A stretch of DNA of 64,000 nucleotides from Chloroflexota bacterium (GTDB taxonomy: Bacteria; Chloroflexota; Limnocylindria; Limnocylindrales; CSP1-4), in contig JAUJOH010000004.1 in the NCBI GenBank assembly GCA_030447745.1, forward strand, positions 98,435 through 162,434. Reading direction: 5' to 3'. This document shows positions 46,623-54,993 of the stretch, piece after piece. The notes under the pieces were generated by a model. That model saw only the letters and a list, made by a program, of their open reading frames with translations, was not told the DNA's origin and did not search any database. The translations under genes were made by a program, and so were the position numbers. The stretch's first letter is position 1, and the number at the start of each line of letters is the position of its first letter.

Positions 46623-48638
46623 CTAGGCCGCTCGCCGGTATGGGATGTCGGCGACGACCGTGTGCTCGCGCCCCAGCAGGGCCCGCTTGAGCCGGCGCGC
46701 CGTCTGGTTGTAGAGCAGCCGGTCCCACCAGTGGCGCGCCACGTACTCCGGCAGGACGACGATCGTCACCGGCGCCGGGCGGTCCGGCGGCCAGGCCTGG
46801 TCGAGCACATCGAGGTATGCGAGCACCGGTCCGATCAGTGCCCGGTACGGGGACTGGACGATGACCAGCGGTACGTTCGGGATCTGCCGCTCCCACCGCT
46901 CCCGGAGCACCTCGGCCTCGTCCGGGTCGACGGTCACGAAGACGGCGCGCACGTCGTCCGCGATCGAGCGGCCGAAGATGACGGCCTGGATGACGGCCCG
47001 GTTGATGCCGTTGACCGGGATGACGACGCGCTCCTCGCGTTGCGGCCCGGCGATGACGAGGTCCTCTCGGACGTGGAGCTCCGTGGCCTGGGCGTCGTAC
47101 TCGCGGCGGATGAAGACCATCAGCGCGACCAGGGTTGGGATCAACAGGATCACGAACCAGGCCCCGCTGGTGAACTTGACGCTCGTCACGACGATGGCGA
47201 CGATCCCGGTCGCCAGGCAGCCGACCGCGTTGACGGCGAGCCGGTAGGCCCAGCCCGGGGGGCGGCCTCGCCACCAGTGCCGGATCATGCCGGCCTGGCT
47301 GATCGTGAAATCGATGAACACGCCGACGGCGTACAGCGGGATCAGCGCGTGCGTGTCTCCGCCGACCGCGATGACGAGACCGCCGGCCACCAGGCCGAGC
47401 AGGATGATCCCCGTCGAGAACGCGAGGCGGTCGCCGCGGAACGACAACTGGCGCGGGAAGAAGCCGTCCTGGGCGAGCACCGCGGCGAGGCGCGGGAAGG
47501 CGGCGAAGGACGTGTTCGCGGCCAGGAACAGCAGCAGCGCTGTGAATGCCTGGAAGGCGTAGAACGCAACCGAGTCGCCGTAGATGATCCGGGCGACCTG
47601 GGCGATGACGGTCTGCTTCGGTTCGTCGATCGGGTAGATCGCGTAGTTCGTGGCGAGGAAGGTGATGCCGATGAACAGCACGGCGAGGATTGCCGCCATC
47701 GCCATCAGCGTGCGAGCCGCGTTGCGCGACTCGGGCGGCTGGAAGGCGGGCACGCCGGTCGCGATCGCCTCGGTGCCGGTGAGCGCCACGGCCCCGGAGG
47801 CGAAGGCGCGCAGCAGGAGCACGGCACCCACCGCCTGGGCCGTCCCGGTCGTCGCCTCGACGACCTCCGGCGGCGGCGCCTGGTTGCCCTCGCCGAGCGC
47901 GAGGATCCGGTAGGCGCCGACGGCGATCATGGCCAGCGCGGAGAACAGGAAGAGGTAGGTCGGGACGGCGAAGATGTTGCCGGCCTCGCGGACCCCGCGC
48001 AGGTTGGCCAGGGTGATCAGCGCCAGCGCCGCGAGGCCGATCTCGACCCGGACGGGGTCCAGCGCCGGCGCGGCGGAGACGATCTGCTCGACCGCCGACG
48101 AGGTCGACACCGCGGCGGTCAGGTTGTAGTCGATCAGCAGGGCGGAGGCGGCGATCAGCGAGGCCAGCCGCCCGAAGTTGGCCTTGGAGACGGAGTACGA
48201 GCCGCCGCCGCTCGGGTAGGCGATGCAGACCTGCCGGTAGCTGAAGGCGACCACGGCGAGGAGGGCAGCAATCGCGATCGCGACCGGGAGCGCGAGCCCC
48301 ACGGCAAACGCCCCGAACCCGGCGATCGAGAAGGCCAGGATGACCTCCTCGGTCGCGTAGGCGGACGACGAGATCGCGTCGGAGCTGAAGATGGCCAGCG
48401 CCTTCTTCTTCGACAGCCGCTCGCCGATCTCCTCCTCGGAGTGGAGCGGCCGCCCGATCGCGATCGCCTTGAGACGCGCGGTCAGCCGGCCGGCGCCCGT
48501 GGTCGGAGCGCTCGCGGCCCGCTTCGCCACGAGCTGGTTCGGGCCGGTGTAGCGGAAGTACGCTGAGTGCGGCCGCTGGACCCGAACGCGACGGTCGCCG
48601 AGCTTCCGGCCGTGGATCGGCCGGCGGCCGCCGATCAT
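46623..48638 (-). CDS. KimA-like APC-superfamily potassium transporter
   Basis: 671-residue permease with 12 hydrophobic segments (about residues 75-520) and a cytoplasmic domain of about 150 residues. I recognise KimA-type strings: ALAIFSSDAISSSAYATEE, CIAYPSGGGSYSVSKANFG, LTGTEAIATGVPAFQPPES, LFLAANTSFAAFPRLA and IPLYAVGVFIDFTISQAGM. KimA of Bacillus imports potassium with protons and is inhibited by cyclic di-AMP at its cytoplasmic domain. The gene lies in line with a Usp protein and two RCK regulators, which fits potassium. Amino-acid transport remains an alternative for this superfamily. Confidence 0.85.
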   Translation of the reverse strand: MIGGRRPIHGRKLGDRRVRVQRPHSAYFRYTGPNQLVAKRAASAPTTGAGRLTARLKAIAIGRPLHSEEEIGERLSKKKALAIFSSDAISSSAYATEEVILAFSIAGFGAFAVGLALPVAIAIAALLAVVAFSYRQVCIAYPSGGGSYSVSKANFGRLASLIAASALLIDYNLTAAVSTSSAVEQIVSAAPALDPVRVEIGLAALALITLANLRGVREAGNIFAVPTYLFLFSALAMIAVGAYRILALGEGNQAPPPEVVEATTGTAQAVGAVLLLRAFASGAVALTGTEAIATGVPAFQPPESRNAARTLMAMAAILAVLFIGITFLATNYAIYPIDEPKQTVIAQVARIIYGDSVAFYAFQAFTALLLFLAANTSFAAFPRLAAVLAQDGFFPRQLSFRGDRLAFSTGIILLGLVAGGLVIAVGGDTHALIPLYAVGVFIDFTISQAGMIRHWWRGRPPGWAYRLAVNAVGCLATGIVAIVVTSVKFTSGAWFVILLIPTLVALMVFIRREYDAQATELHVREDLVIAGPQREERVVIPVNGINRAVIQAVIFGRSIADDVRAVFVTVDPDEAEVLRERWERQIPNVPLVIVQSPYRALIGPVLAYLDVLDQAWPPDRPAPVTIVVLPEYVARHWWDRLLYNQTARRLKRALLGREHTVVADIPYRRAA

Positions 48639-48701
48639 GCGGCGCGCCGGGGGCTGACCGAGGGACCCTGATCGCAGCGGCGCGACGCTGCCGCTTCGCC
48701 C

Positions 48702-49424
48702 TCAGATGCCGTGGCCGAGCCTCCCGACGAGGCGGGCCGGCAGACCTGCGCTTGTCATCGCCGCCTGCACCGCGGCGACGTCGTACGTGACGCGGTGCCA
48801 GCTGCAGCGCGCGGCCTCCGTGTCGATCACCAGCCAGCTCGCCGTCGGATCACCGTCGCGCGGCTGTCCGACGCTGCCCGGGTTGAGGAGCATCGTCCGG
48901 CCGTCCAGCGGCATCTCCGAGCCGGCTGCCGGACTGATCGCCTCGACCCGCCCGTCGTCGTCCCGGAAGGCGACCGGCACGTGGGTGTGGCCGTGGAGGC
49001 CGTACGGCGTCTCGAGCGCCGCGAGGTTCGCCCGGGCGACCGGCACGGACGTGATGTACTCCCAGATCGGGTCGCGTGGGCTCGCGTGGACGAGCGTGAA
49101 GTCGCCCTCGGTCCGGCGCTCCGGCTGCGCTTCGAGCCAGGCCCGGGTCACCGGCGAGATCTCGTCGCGCGTCCACTCCATGGCAGCGCGGGCATCGGGG
49201 TTGAAGTACTCGATCTCGCGACCGCCGCACGCGGCGGCGTCGTGATTGCCCCGAACGCCGACGGCCTGGAGGCCGGCGAGGCGGTCCACGACGCCGTCCG
49301 GGTCCGGTCCGTAGCCGACGACGTCACCGAGGTGCCACACTGCGTCGACCCCGTCGAACGCAGCGATCACCGCGTCGAGCGCGACCAGGTTGGCATGGAT
49401 GTCCGACAACACGGCGACGCGCAT
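48702..49424 (-). CDS. Metallophosphoesterase, YfcE-like
   Basis: Calcineurin-like phosphoesterase, 240 residues. All metal motifs are present: SDIHAN (D8, H10), GDVVGYGPDP, GNHD, and later HASPRD and GHTHVP. No signal peptide. Substrate likely a small phosphodiester or a serine/threonine phosphoprotein; family members vary widely. A TACGCT box eight bases before the ATG at 49424 suggests a leaderless message. Confidence 0.85.
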   Translation of the reverse strand: MRVAVLSDIHANLVALDAVIAAFDGVDAVWHLGDVVGYGPDPDGVVDRLAGLQAVGVRGNHDAAACGGREIEYFNPDARAAMEWTRDEISPVTRAWLEAQPERRTEGDFTLVHASPRDPIWEYITSVPVARANLAALETPYGLHGHTHVPVAFRDDDGRVEAISPAAGSEMPLDGRTMLLNPGSVGQPRDGDPTASWLVIDTEAARCSWHRVTYDVAAVQAAMTSAGLPARLVGRLGHGI

Positions 49425-49432
49425 CGCGGGTC

Positions 49433-49438
49433 AGCGTA
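49433..49438 (-). promoter_or_regulatory. -10 box TACGCT, leaderless promoter of the phosphoesterase
   Basis: On the minus strand TACGCT (49438 to 49433) is followed by eight bases and the ATG at 49424. No ribosome-binding site is present. Confidence 0.35.
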
Positions 49439-49823
49439 GCAGGGCCGCTACCACGGCCGCCGCCTTCGCGGCGGAAGATATCCGGGGCCGGCGGCAGGTC
49501 CTGGAAGCGCGTCGGGAGCGGGTCTCACGGCCGGCCCGGGTACCTCTCGTGTGAACCCGCGACCGTCCCGCGCAGAGCCGCTCCCGGCGTCGTGTGCTGC
49601 GCACCGCGGGCTGGCTCGGTCTTCCCGGACTCGTTCGGTTCGCGGCCCGGGTCTCCCCGTGCCCCTCGCGAGCCTGGTTACTCTTGCCGTGCGCCCCAGT
49701 GCGGATGGCGGACGCTACGGGGCCCCGGGACCGCTGTCAACGCGGTTATCCACGAATCCAGGTGGCGGGTGTGCGAGTGTGGACAACGCCGGCTCGACGA
49801 CCGAGCTTTCCACGCTCCGTCGG
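49439..49823. other. Intergenic region with two DnaA-box-like sequences
   Basis: About 385 bp without a supportable gene. TTATCCACG (49746-49754, one mismatch to TTATCCACA) and, on the other strand, TTGTCCACA (49778-49786, the form common in actinobacteria) are 23 bp apart. No dnaA, dnaN or gidA is nearby, so an origin is unlikely; a DnaA titration or regulatory site is possible, as is chance. Confidence 0.35.
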
Positions 49824-50174
49824 TCAGCCGGAGCGCGAGTTCGCGCGCACCGGCCGGCCGAGAGTCCGTCGGACGACGTCGATGACCTCGTCGACGTACT
49901 GGTCCGCGTCGCCTCGCTCGGCCGCCGTCCGGACGCAGCCCTGGACGTGGTCCTCGAGCAGGAGGATCGAGAGCGCGTCGACGGCGGCGCGAAGGGCGGC
50001 CGTCTGCTGGAGGATGTCGACGCAATACTCCTCGCGCTCGATCATCCGCGCGATCCCCCGAACCTGGCCCTCCATCCGGCTCAGCCGGCGGACGAGCTGC
50101 GCCTTGTCGCGGCTGTAGGAGTGGCGGAAGTGCGTCGTATCGGTGGGGTCGGAGCGTGTCGTCGGGGTCGCCAT
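49824..50174 (-). CDS. CsoR-family metal-sensing repressor
   Basis: All-helical tetrameric repressor, 116 residues. The copper-type ligand set is complete: C51 (EEYCVD), H76 and C80 (EDHVQGC). N-terminal 20 residues are variable. Copper is thus the most likely inducer, though some members sense nickel, sulfide or formaldehyde. A perfect dyad typical of CsoR lies 41 bp upstream of the ATG at 50174. No copper pump or chaperone is in the window. Confidence 0.9.
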   Translation of the reverse strand: MATPTTRSDPTDTTHFRHSYSRDKAQLVRRLSRMEGQVRGIARMIEREEYCVDILQQTAALRAAVDALSILLLEDHVQGCVRTAAERGDADQYVDEVIDVVRRTLGRPVRANSRSG

Positions 50175-50214
50175 TCGGCGGCTCGTCCTCTGGAGCGGGT
50201 GGGAAAGACCGATG

Positions 50215-50231
50215 ATACCCACGGGGGGTAT
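50215..50231. promoter_or_regulatory. Probable CsoR operator
   Basis: ATACCC (50215-50220) - five bases - GGGTAT (50226-50231), with G-runs in the centre, matches the A/T-flanked G-tract dyads bound by CsoR/RcnR proteins. It sits upstream of csoR and between it and the divergent zinc-ribbon gene, so it could control both. Confidence 0.65.
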
Positions 50232-50296
50232 GGCACCGCAACCGGGCCGGCCACCCGAACGCGGGTGATCACCGACGTGGCGCTGGAGCGGACCGG

Positions 50297-50302
50297 TAGA
50301 CT
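50297..50302 (+). promoter_or_regulatory. -10 box TAGACT, leaderless promoter
   Basis: TAGACT at 50297-50302 is followed by eight bases and the ATG at 50311, with no ribosome-binding site between. Confidence 0.35.
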
Positions 50303-50310
50303 GGGCGGCG

Positions 50311-50637
50311 ATGGATCCACGGGACCGTCCCTCCGACCTCGTAGACGGTGCCGAGTGCGGCGCGTGCGGGCGGCCCGTACCCCGGCGGGACGTCCGCCTC
50401 CTCGCCAGCCGCGACGACCTGGCCTTCGCCGAGCTGCCGTGCGCGGCATGCGGCAGCGTCAGCCTGGCGATCTTTGTCGGGCGCGACGCGGGTGGCGCGG
50501 TCGTGCCGGGAGCGTCCGGGGCGGCCGCCGTCGGCGGCGATGACGTGCTCGACATGCACCTCCTGCTCGAGGGCTGGACCGGCGACCTGCGCGGACTGCT
50601 CGGCGGCTCGACCGACGGGACGCCCGGCAGCCAGTGA
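50311..50637 (+). CDS. Zinc-ribbon protein, unknown
   Basis: 108 residues with two CxxC pairs (GAECGACGR and LPCAACGS) spaced as in a zinc ribbon, then an acidic, Gly-rich tail. No enzyme motif. It is coupled by a 4-bp overlap to the next gene. Divergent from csoR. Confidence 0.6.
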   Translation: MDPRDRPSDLVDGAECGACGRPVPRRDVRLLASRDDLAFAELPCAACGSVSLAIFVGRDAGGAVVPGASGAAAVGGDDVLDMHLLLEGWTGDLRGLLGGSTDGTPGSQ

Positions 50638-51254
50638 CCAATCCGGCCCCGCCGCCGACGTCCGGCTCGTCAGTCCCGGCGGATGCCCGTCCGGCGTTCG
50701 CCCACGCCAGCGAGGCGGAGATGGCGCGGATCCTCGACTTCTACGCCGTGCGCTGGGTGTACGAGCCGGACACCTTCCCGATCCTGTGGAACCTGGACGG
50801 CGACGTGGTGGAGAGCTTCTCACCGGACTTCTGGCTGCCGGACCTGGGCCTCTACCTCGAGATGACGACGCTCAGGCAGCGGCTGGTCAGGAAGAAGAAC
50901 CGGAAGCTCCGGCGGCTCCGGGAGCTCTACCCGGATGTCCGGGTGAAGCTGTTCTACGCCCGGGACTTCCGGGCGCTGATGCTGAAGTACGGCAAGCTTG
51001 CGCTCGTCGACGCCCTGTCGGGGACGCCCGGTCAGGTCGTCGGACGGCGCCGCCCGGCGCTCCCCGCGCGCGTCGACCTGGCCACCCTGGAGGTCGCCTC
51101 GATCGACGCCGCGGCGATCGTGGCTCCGGTCGACGGCGCGCCGATCGCCGTCCTGTCGGTGGAGGGCGGGAATTCGCTCGAGGCATCACCCTGCCGGCCC
51201 GTCAACCGGCCACCGACTCCGAGACGCCGTCCGACCCGACGGCCGAGGCCGTGA
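50634..51254 (+). CDS. Possible PD-(D/E)XK-type protein, unknown
   Basis: 206 residues. The first half contains HASEAEMARILDFYAVRW, then WNLDGDVVESFSPDFWLPDLGLYLEMTTLRQRLVRKKNRK, which has the order Glu ... PD-F-x6-D-x4-E-x8-K expected of a restriction-endonuclease-like fold (VSR or DUF559 style). The second half is less conserved and ends in a basic tail of unclear relevance. A conserved neighbour of HPRT in related genomes as far as I recall. Whether it cuts nucleic acid is unknown. Confidence 0.6.
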   Translation: MTNPAPPPTSGSSVPADARPAFAHASEAEMARILDFYAVRWVYEPDTFPILWNLDGDVVESFSPDFWLPDLGLYLEMTTLRQRLVRKKNRKLRRLRELYPDVRVKLFYARDFRALMLKYGKLALVDALSGTPGQVVGRRRPALPARVDLATLEVASIDAAAIVAPVDGAPIAVLSVEGGNSLEASPCRPVNRPPTPRRRPTRRPRP

Positions 51255-51393
51255 CGGAAGCGCGGGCCGCCGCGGCTGGATCGCGCGCTGCGGCTCCGCG
51301 CGACCCCGGTTCGGCGCGCGTCGGCTCAGCGCGGCGGCGCGGCGCCGGTCGTCGGGCGCGCCGGCGGCACGCGGCTGAGCGCCGCGTCACGAC

Positions 51394-51960
51394 GTGATCC
51401 GGCCCGTCGACCTCGTCGCCGACATCGGCGAGATCCTCGTCCCGGAGGCGCACATCCAGGCCAAGGTCGCCGAACTGGGCGCACGCATCAGCGCCGATTA
51501 CACGGACCGGCAGCTGACGCTCGTGAGCGTCCTCAAGGGGTCCCTGCCGTTCATGGCGGACCTGATGCGCGCGATCACGATCCCCGTCCGGATCGACCTG
51601 ATGGAGGTCAGCTCGTACGGTGGCACGGCCACGGAGTCGTCGGGTCTCGTGCGGATCCTGAAGGACCTGTCGGCGAGCATCGAGCGCGAGGACGTCCTGA
51701 TCGTCGAGGACATCGTCGACACCGGGTTGACCCTCAACTACCTGATTCGCTACCTGCGGGGCAAGAACCCGGCCACGCTCCGGATCTGCACGCTGCTCGA
51801 CAAACCCGCGCGGCGGCTCGTCGACATCCCGATCGACTACGTGGGGTTCACCATCCCGGACCAGTTCGTCGTCGGCTACGGGCTCGACTACGGCGAGGTG
51901 TACCGAAACCTCCGCTTCGTCGGCGTCCTGAAGCCCGAGGTCTACTCGGAGCCCGCATGA
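51394..51960 (+). CDS. hpt: Hypoxanthine phosphoribosyltransferase
   Basis: Purine salvage: hypoxanthine or guanine plus PRPP gives IMP or GMP. The PRPP loop VLIVEDIVDTGLTL (residues 101-114) and the substrate flap region EVSSYGGTATESSG are canonical; 188 residues. GTG start at 51394. Cytoplasmic. Follows the PD-(D/E)XK-like gene after 139 bp and precedes a small membrane protein. Confidence 0.95.
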   Translation: MIRPVDLVADIGEILVPEAHIQAKVAELGARISADYTDRQLTLVSVLKGSLPFMADLMRAITIPVRIDLMEVSSYGGTATESSGLVRILKDLSASIEREDVLIVEDIVDTGLTLNYLIRYLRGKNPATLRICTLLDKPARRLVDIPIDYVGFTIPDQFVVGYGLDYGEVYRNLRFVGVLKPEVYSEPA

Positions 51961-52003
51961 CCCTCCACCGCGGCCCCCTGAGCCGCGGCCGGCGACCGCG
52001 ACC

Positions 52004-52381
52004 GTGGCGGCGGCCGTGGTGCTCGTCGCCTGTTTGCTCCCTTGGTACACGTTCGTTGGCGACCTGCCGCGCCTCCCGTTCGGGGCGTTCGACGGCAGCG
52101 GGATCCTCGCCTTCATCGCCGCGCTCGCAACGCTCGCGCTCGTTGCCCTGCCGTATGCCGCCGGCGACTCGCCCGCTCGCGCGGACCGCGGGCTGGCGTA
52201 CGCGCTGCTGGCCGGGCTGGCGGTGCTCGGGATCCTCCTCTGGCCGCTCGGCTTCATCGATCAGCCGGCGGGCCTGCTGCCGAACCGTGCGCTCGGCTTC
52301 TGGCTAGCCGTCCTCGGGACGGTGGGGCTGATTGCGGCCGCCCGCGACATCTCGCGCGAGCGGCCACTGCGCCGGCGGTAG
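52004..52381 (+). CDS. Small membrane protein, unknown
   Basis: 125 residues with three or four hydrophobic helices (AAAVVLVACLLPWYTFVG, FIAALATLALVALPYAAG, LLAGLAVLGILLWPLGFI, LGFWLAVLGTVGLIAAARD) and a basic end. GTG start 52004; an alternative start could exist just after the HPRT stop. No recognisable family. Confidence 0.5.
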   Translation: MAAAVVLVACLLPWYTFVGDLPRLPFGAFDGSGILAFIAALATLALVALPYAAGDSPARADRGLAYALLAGLAVLGILLWPLGFIDQPAGLLPNRALGFWLAVLGTVGLIAAARDISRERPLRRR

Positions 52382-52441
52382 GCTCGAGCGCGCTCCGGCG
52401 CTGACGTCGGCTGCGGGTCGCCACGCCGGACCCGGCGGCCG

Positions 52442-53735
52442 TCACGGCGCGGATGTCCGCCAGGCACGTGGCAGGTAGTTGTCCGGGGCACCGAAGGTGC
52501 CGACGGCCACGAGGTCGCCGCCCACGCCGACCACGGCGGCCGGTTCGGCCTGCGCGAGGGAAGGCTGGACCGGCGCTCGGTCCCACTCGAGCCCGTCCCT
52601 CGACCGCCAGCTCGTGCCCTGGCCGAACTGGAGACCGACCCAGTTGCCGATCGCGACCAGCTCGTCGCCGGAGACGACGACGTCCGTCATCCGGATCTTG
52701 CCGCCGTTCGGGTGGCGGCGCGACGCCTCGTCCGGGGCGCTCGTCCAGGCGCTCCCGTCGACGGACAGCCAGGCCATCGCCAGCCGCTCGTCCGGGTCAG
52801 ACCCGACCGCGACGAGCGAGCCATCTGGCCGTGCGGCGACCGAGACGGCGAGCCCGCGGGCGAGCGCCTCGTCGTCGACCCGTTCCGCCGCACCGCCGGC
52901 CGCCGATCGCCATGCGACCGAGGCCGTCGGACGGTGCGCCGGCCCGGTCGTCGCGACCGCGACCCACCCGCGGCTCGACACCGCGATGTCGCGGATCTCG
53001 GCAGCGTCCGGCCGGGGCAGCTCGACCGGGCGCCACGTGATCCCGTCGCCCGAATGCCACAGCCGCGCGTCCCGCTCGCCGATCTCCGGCCCGGCGGAGC
53101 CACCGGCCAGGAAACCGTCCGCGACCGGCACCACGCTCGTCATCCGCTCCGCCAGGTCACCCGAGACCGGGACCCGGTGGAGCGTCCACGCCCGACCGTC
53201 GGCCGATGTCCGGCCGCCGCCTCCCGCCCCGCGCGCCCGACCGCCAGCCAGCCGCGGCCGCGGGCCGCGGTCACCGCCACGGTGAAGGACTGCGGCGGCG
53301 CCTCGAGGCGCGACAGGCGCCACGTCCGAGGTCGCTGGACGACCAGGCCAGCGGCTGCCACGTCCCCCGCAGGCCGGCCGACCCAACCATGACCGCCCGC
53401 CGCCCATCGGTCGCGACGCCGGTGACGAGGACCTGGCCGGGAAGTGGCCCGGGTGGCCCGCCGTCCCGGGTCCGGCCGGTCCCGTCGGGAGGTCGGACGG
53501 AAGCGCGACCGCCTCGTCGGGTGTCTCGACGACCGTCACCGCCGCCCACGTCAGGCCGGGCACGGCCGACGCCGTCGGTGACGGTTTCGGCGACGGCCGG
53601 GCGGGTGCGGCGGTCTCGGCGGAGGGCGTGCCGGCCGTGGTGGCGGGCGACCGTGTCGGGCCGCGCGCAGCCTGGCGCCGCGATCGACACGGCGAGGGCC
53701 GCCGCGGTCAGCCGGAGGCGCACGAGCGGTGTCAC
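52442..53735 (-). pseudogene. Secreted lipoprotein with beta-propeller-like repeats, frameshifted
   Basis: The start (GTG 53735) gives a lipoprotein signal peptide with the box A-A-P-G-C. Family-like sequence then jumps between frames about four times (near 53670, 53480, 53325 and 53215), each jump continuing plausible text such as SPATTAG..., PGQVLVTGVATDG, RTWRLSRLEAPPQSF, and SADGRAWTLHRVP. The last 750 bp are intact: repeats of the form W-x-S-x-D-G-x-x-W (LWHSGDGITWRPVELP, AWLSVDGSAWTSAP, SWRSRDGLEWDRAP), as in propeller or kelch-like domains. Either a dead gene or a locus with sequence errors. Confidence 0.65.
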
Positions 53736-53839
53736 GGCGATGAGTGTCGGGCAGCCACGGCGGCGCCGCAACGGAACCACCGTCGCGTGGCGGTGGACGA
53801 GCGCCCGACCGCGGGAGTCCCCGCAGATCGCCGGTCCAT

Positions 53840-54183
53840 CGGCGGCCGTCGCTCCCCTCGCGGGGTCACGGCGGTCGGTGATGGCCGGCTGGGCCTGCCG
53901 CGGCTGGTCGACGTCACGAGCGCGAACGCGGCGCGGATCTTCGGCCTCGCGGAAAGGCGCGATCCGCATCGGCGCCGACGCAGATCTGGCGATCGTCGAT
54001 CCCGATCGACCGGGGACGATCGACACCAGCCCGGTGGCTGACGCGGTCACGCGCCACGGGCGCGATCTGGCACGGCGGGAGGGTCACGGCGGCCGTCCTC
54101 GGCACGATCATGCGTGGCCGGATCGTCGTCCGGAACGGTGAGCTGGTCGGACCGCCCGGCTGGGGCCGCCTCGTGCGACCGCT
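53840..54183 (+). pseudogene. C-terminal remnant of a dihydropyrimidinase/hydantoinase-type amidohydrolase
   Basis: Pieces in three frames recall the end of a cyclic amidohydrolase: GDGRLGLPRLVDVTSANAAR (53882-53941), then AIRIGADADLAIVDPDRPGT (53959-54018), then TIMRGRIVVRNGELVG (54104-54151) with PPGWGRLVRP. Frameshifts separate the pieces and no N-terminal half is present. It is on the opposite strand to its neighbours and overlaps the 3' end of the next minus-strand gene. Confidence 0.6.
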
Positions 54184-54947
54184 CGCGGCGTCCGGCGGTC
54201 AGCCGCCGGGGCCGGTGATCCGTCGGTTGGCGCGACGAGCTCTCCACCAAGCCCGCCGTCGACCTCGAACGCCCACCAGAGCCGACGGCCGGCCTCGTCG
54301 TCGACCCGGAACACGTAGCGCCCCACCGGCCAGCCCTCTCCCGTTCCGCCGTCCGGCGGCGACCACAGCCGGCCGAGCCGCGTCTCGCCGCGGGACGGCA
54401 CCACCTGCCGGAGGGCGATCGGCTCGGCGGACCCGGCGACCACGCGCCAGGCGGTGACGCGGACGGAGCCGGCCAACCGGTTCGGCCCGGACACCGGGGC
54501 GCAGAACCCCGCGGCCTCCACGCGCACGCCGGCCAGGGGGACCGGCTCGATCGTCGGGTCCAGCGGGCCGTACGCCTCGACCGGTTCCATCGCCCGCCAG
54601 ACGCGGACCGTCCGATCGCGCCACGTCTCGCTCGAGGCGCTGCGCCAGGTCGCCGGACCCAGGCACCACGACCGCATCTCGGCGTCGGCCTCGCTGTGCG
54701 GCGCTGACGCCGCGGGTCGCGTCGGCACGCGGTGTGAGGGGACGGATCCCCGGGCGGAAGCGGCCGGGATCGTCGCCGCTCCGGAGCCGGGTCGCGGCTC
54801 GGGCGGGCTCCACGGCTTGGCGACGACCAGACCGAGCGCGAGCGCGGCGAGCACCGCCCAGCGACCAAGGCGCCGGGGTGCCGACCCGACACGCACTGGC
54901 TCGAACCGCGTCGTGGGGCGCTGTCCGGGCTCGTCGTCGCCGTCCAT
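54108..54947 (-). CDS. Secreted or membrane-anchored protein, unknown
   Basis: 279 residues from ATG 54947. One hydrophobic segment (about residues 30-47, VLAALALGLVVAKPW) suggests a membrane anchor, then a Ser/Pro-rich linker and a domain with two Cys (WCLGPATW, GFCAPV) and YVFRVDDEAGRRLWWAFEVDGG. The end is basic and runs into the amidohydrolase remnant, so the natural stop may have been lost. No family recognised. Confidence 0.5.
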   Translation of the reverse strand: MDGDDEPGQRPTTRFEPVRVGSAPRRLGRWAVLAALALGLVVAKPWSPPEPRPGSGAATIPAASARGSVPSHRVPTRPAASAPHSEADAEMRSWCLGPATWRSASSETWRDRTVRVWRAMEPVEAYGPLDPTIEPVPLAGVRVEAAGFCAPVSGPNRLAGSVRVTAWRVVAGSAEPIALRQVVPSRGETRLGRLWSPPDGGTGEGWPVGRYVFRVDDEAGRRLWWAFEVDGGLGGELVAPTDGSPAPAADRRTPRAVARGGPSRAVRPAHRSGRRSGHA

Positions 54948-54993
54948 CCGTCATCCGCCGGCCGCACCGGCCGGCCCACCGGGCGGCCTTCGG

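Noticed and set aside
49560-49830. Chromosomal replication origin
   Set aside because: Only two convincing DnaA-like boxes, no AT-rich unwinding region and no dnaA, dnaN or rpmH nearby.
52004-52381. A second open frame from ATG 51957 directly after the HPRT stop
   Set aside because: Its product is Arg/Pro-rich with no membrane pattern, whereas the frame from 52004 encodes regular hydrophobic helices.
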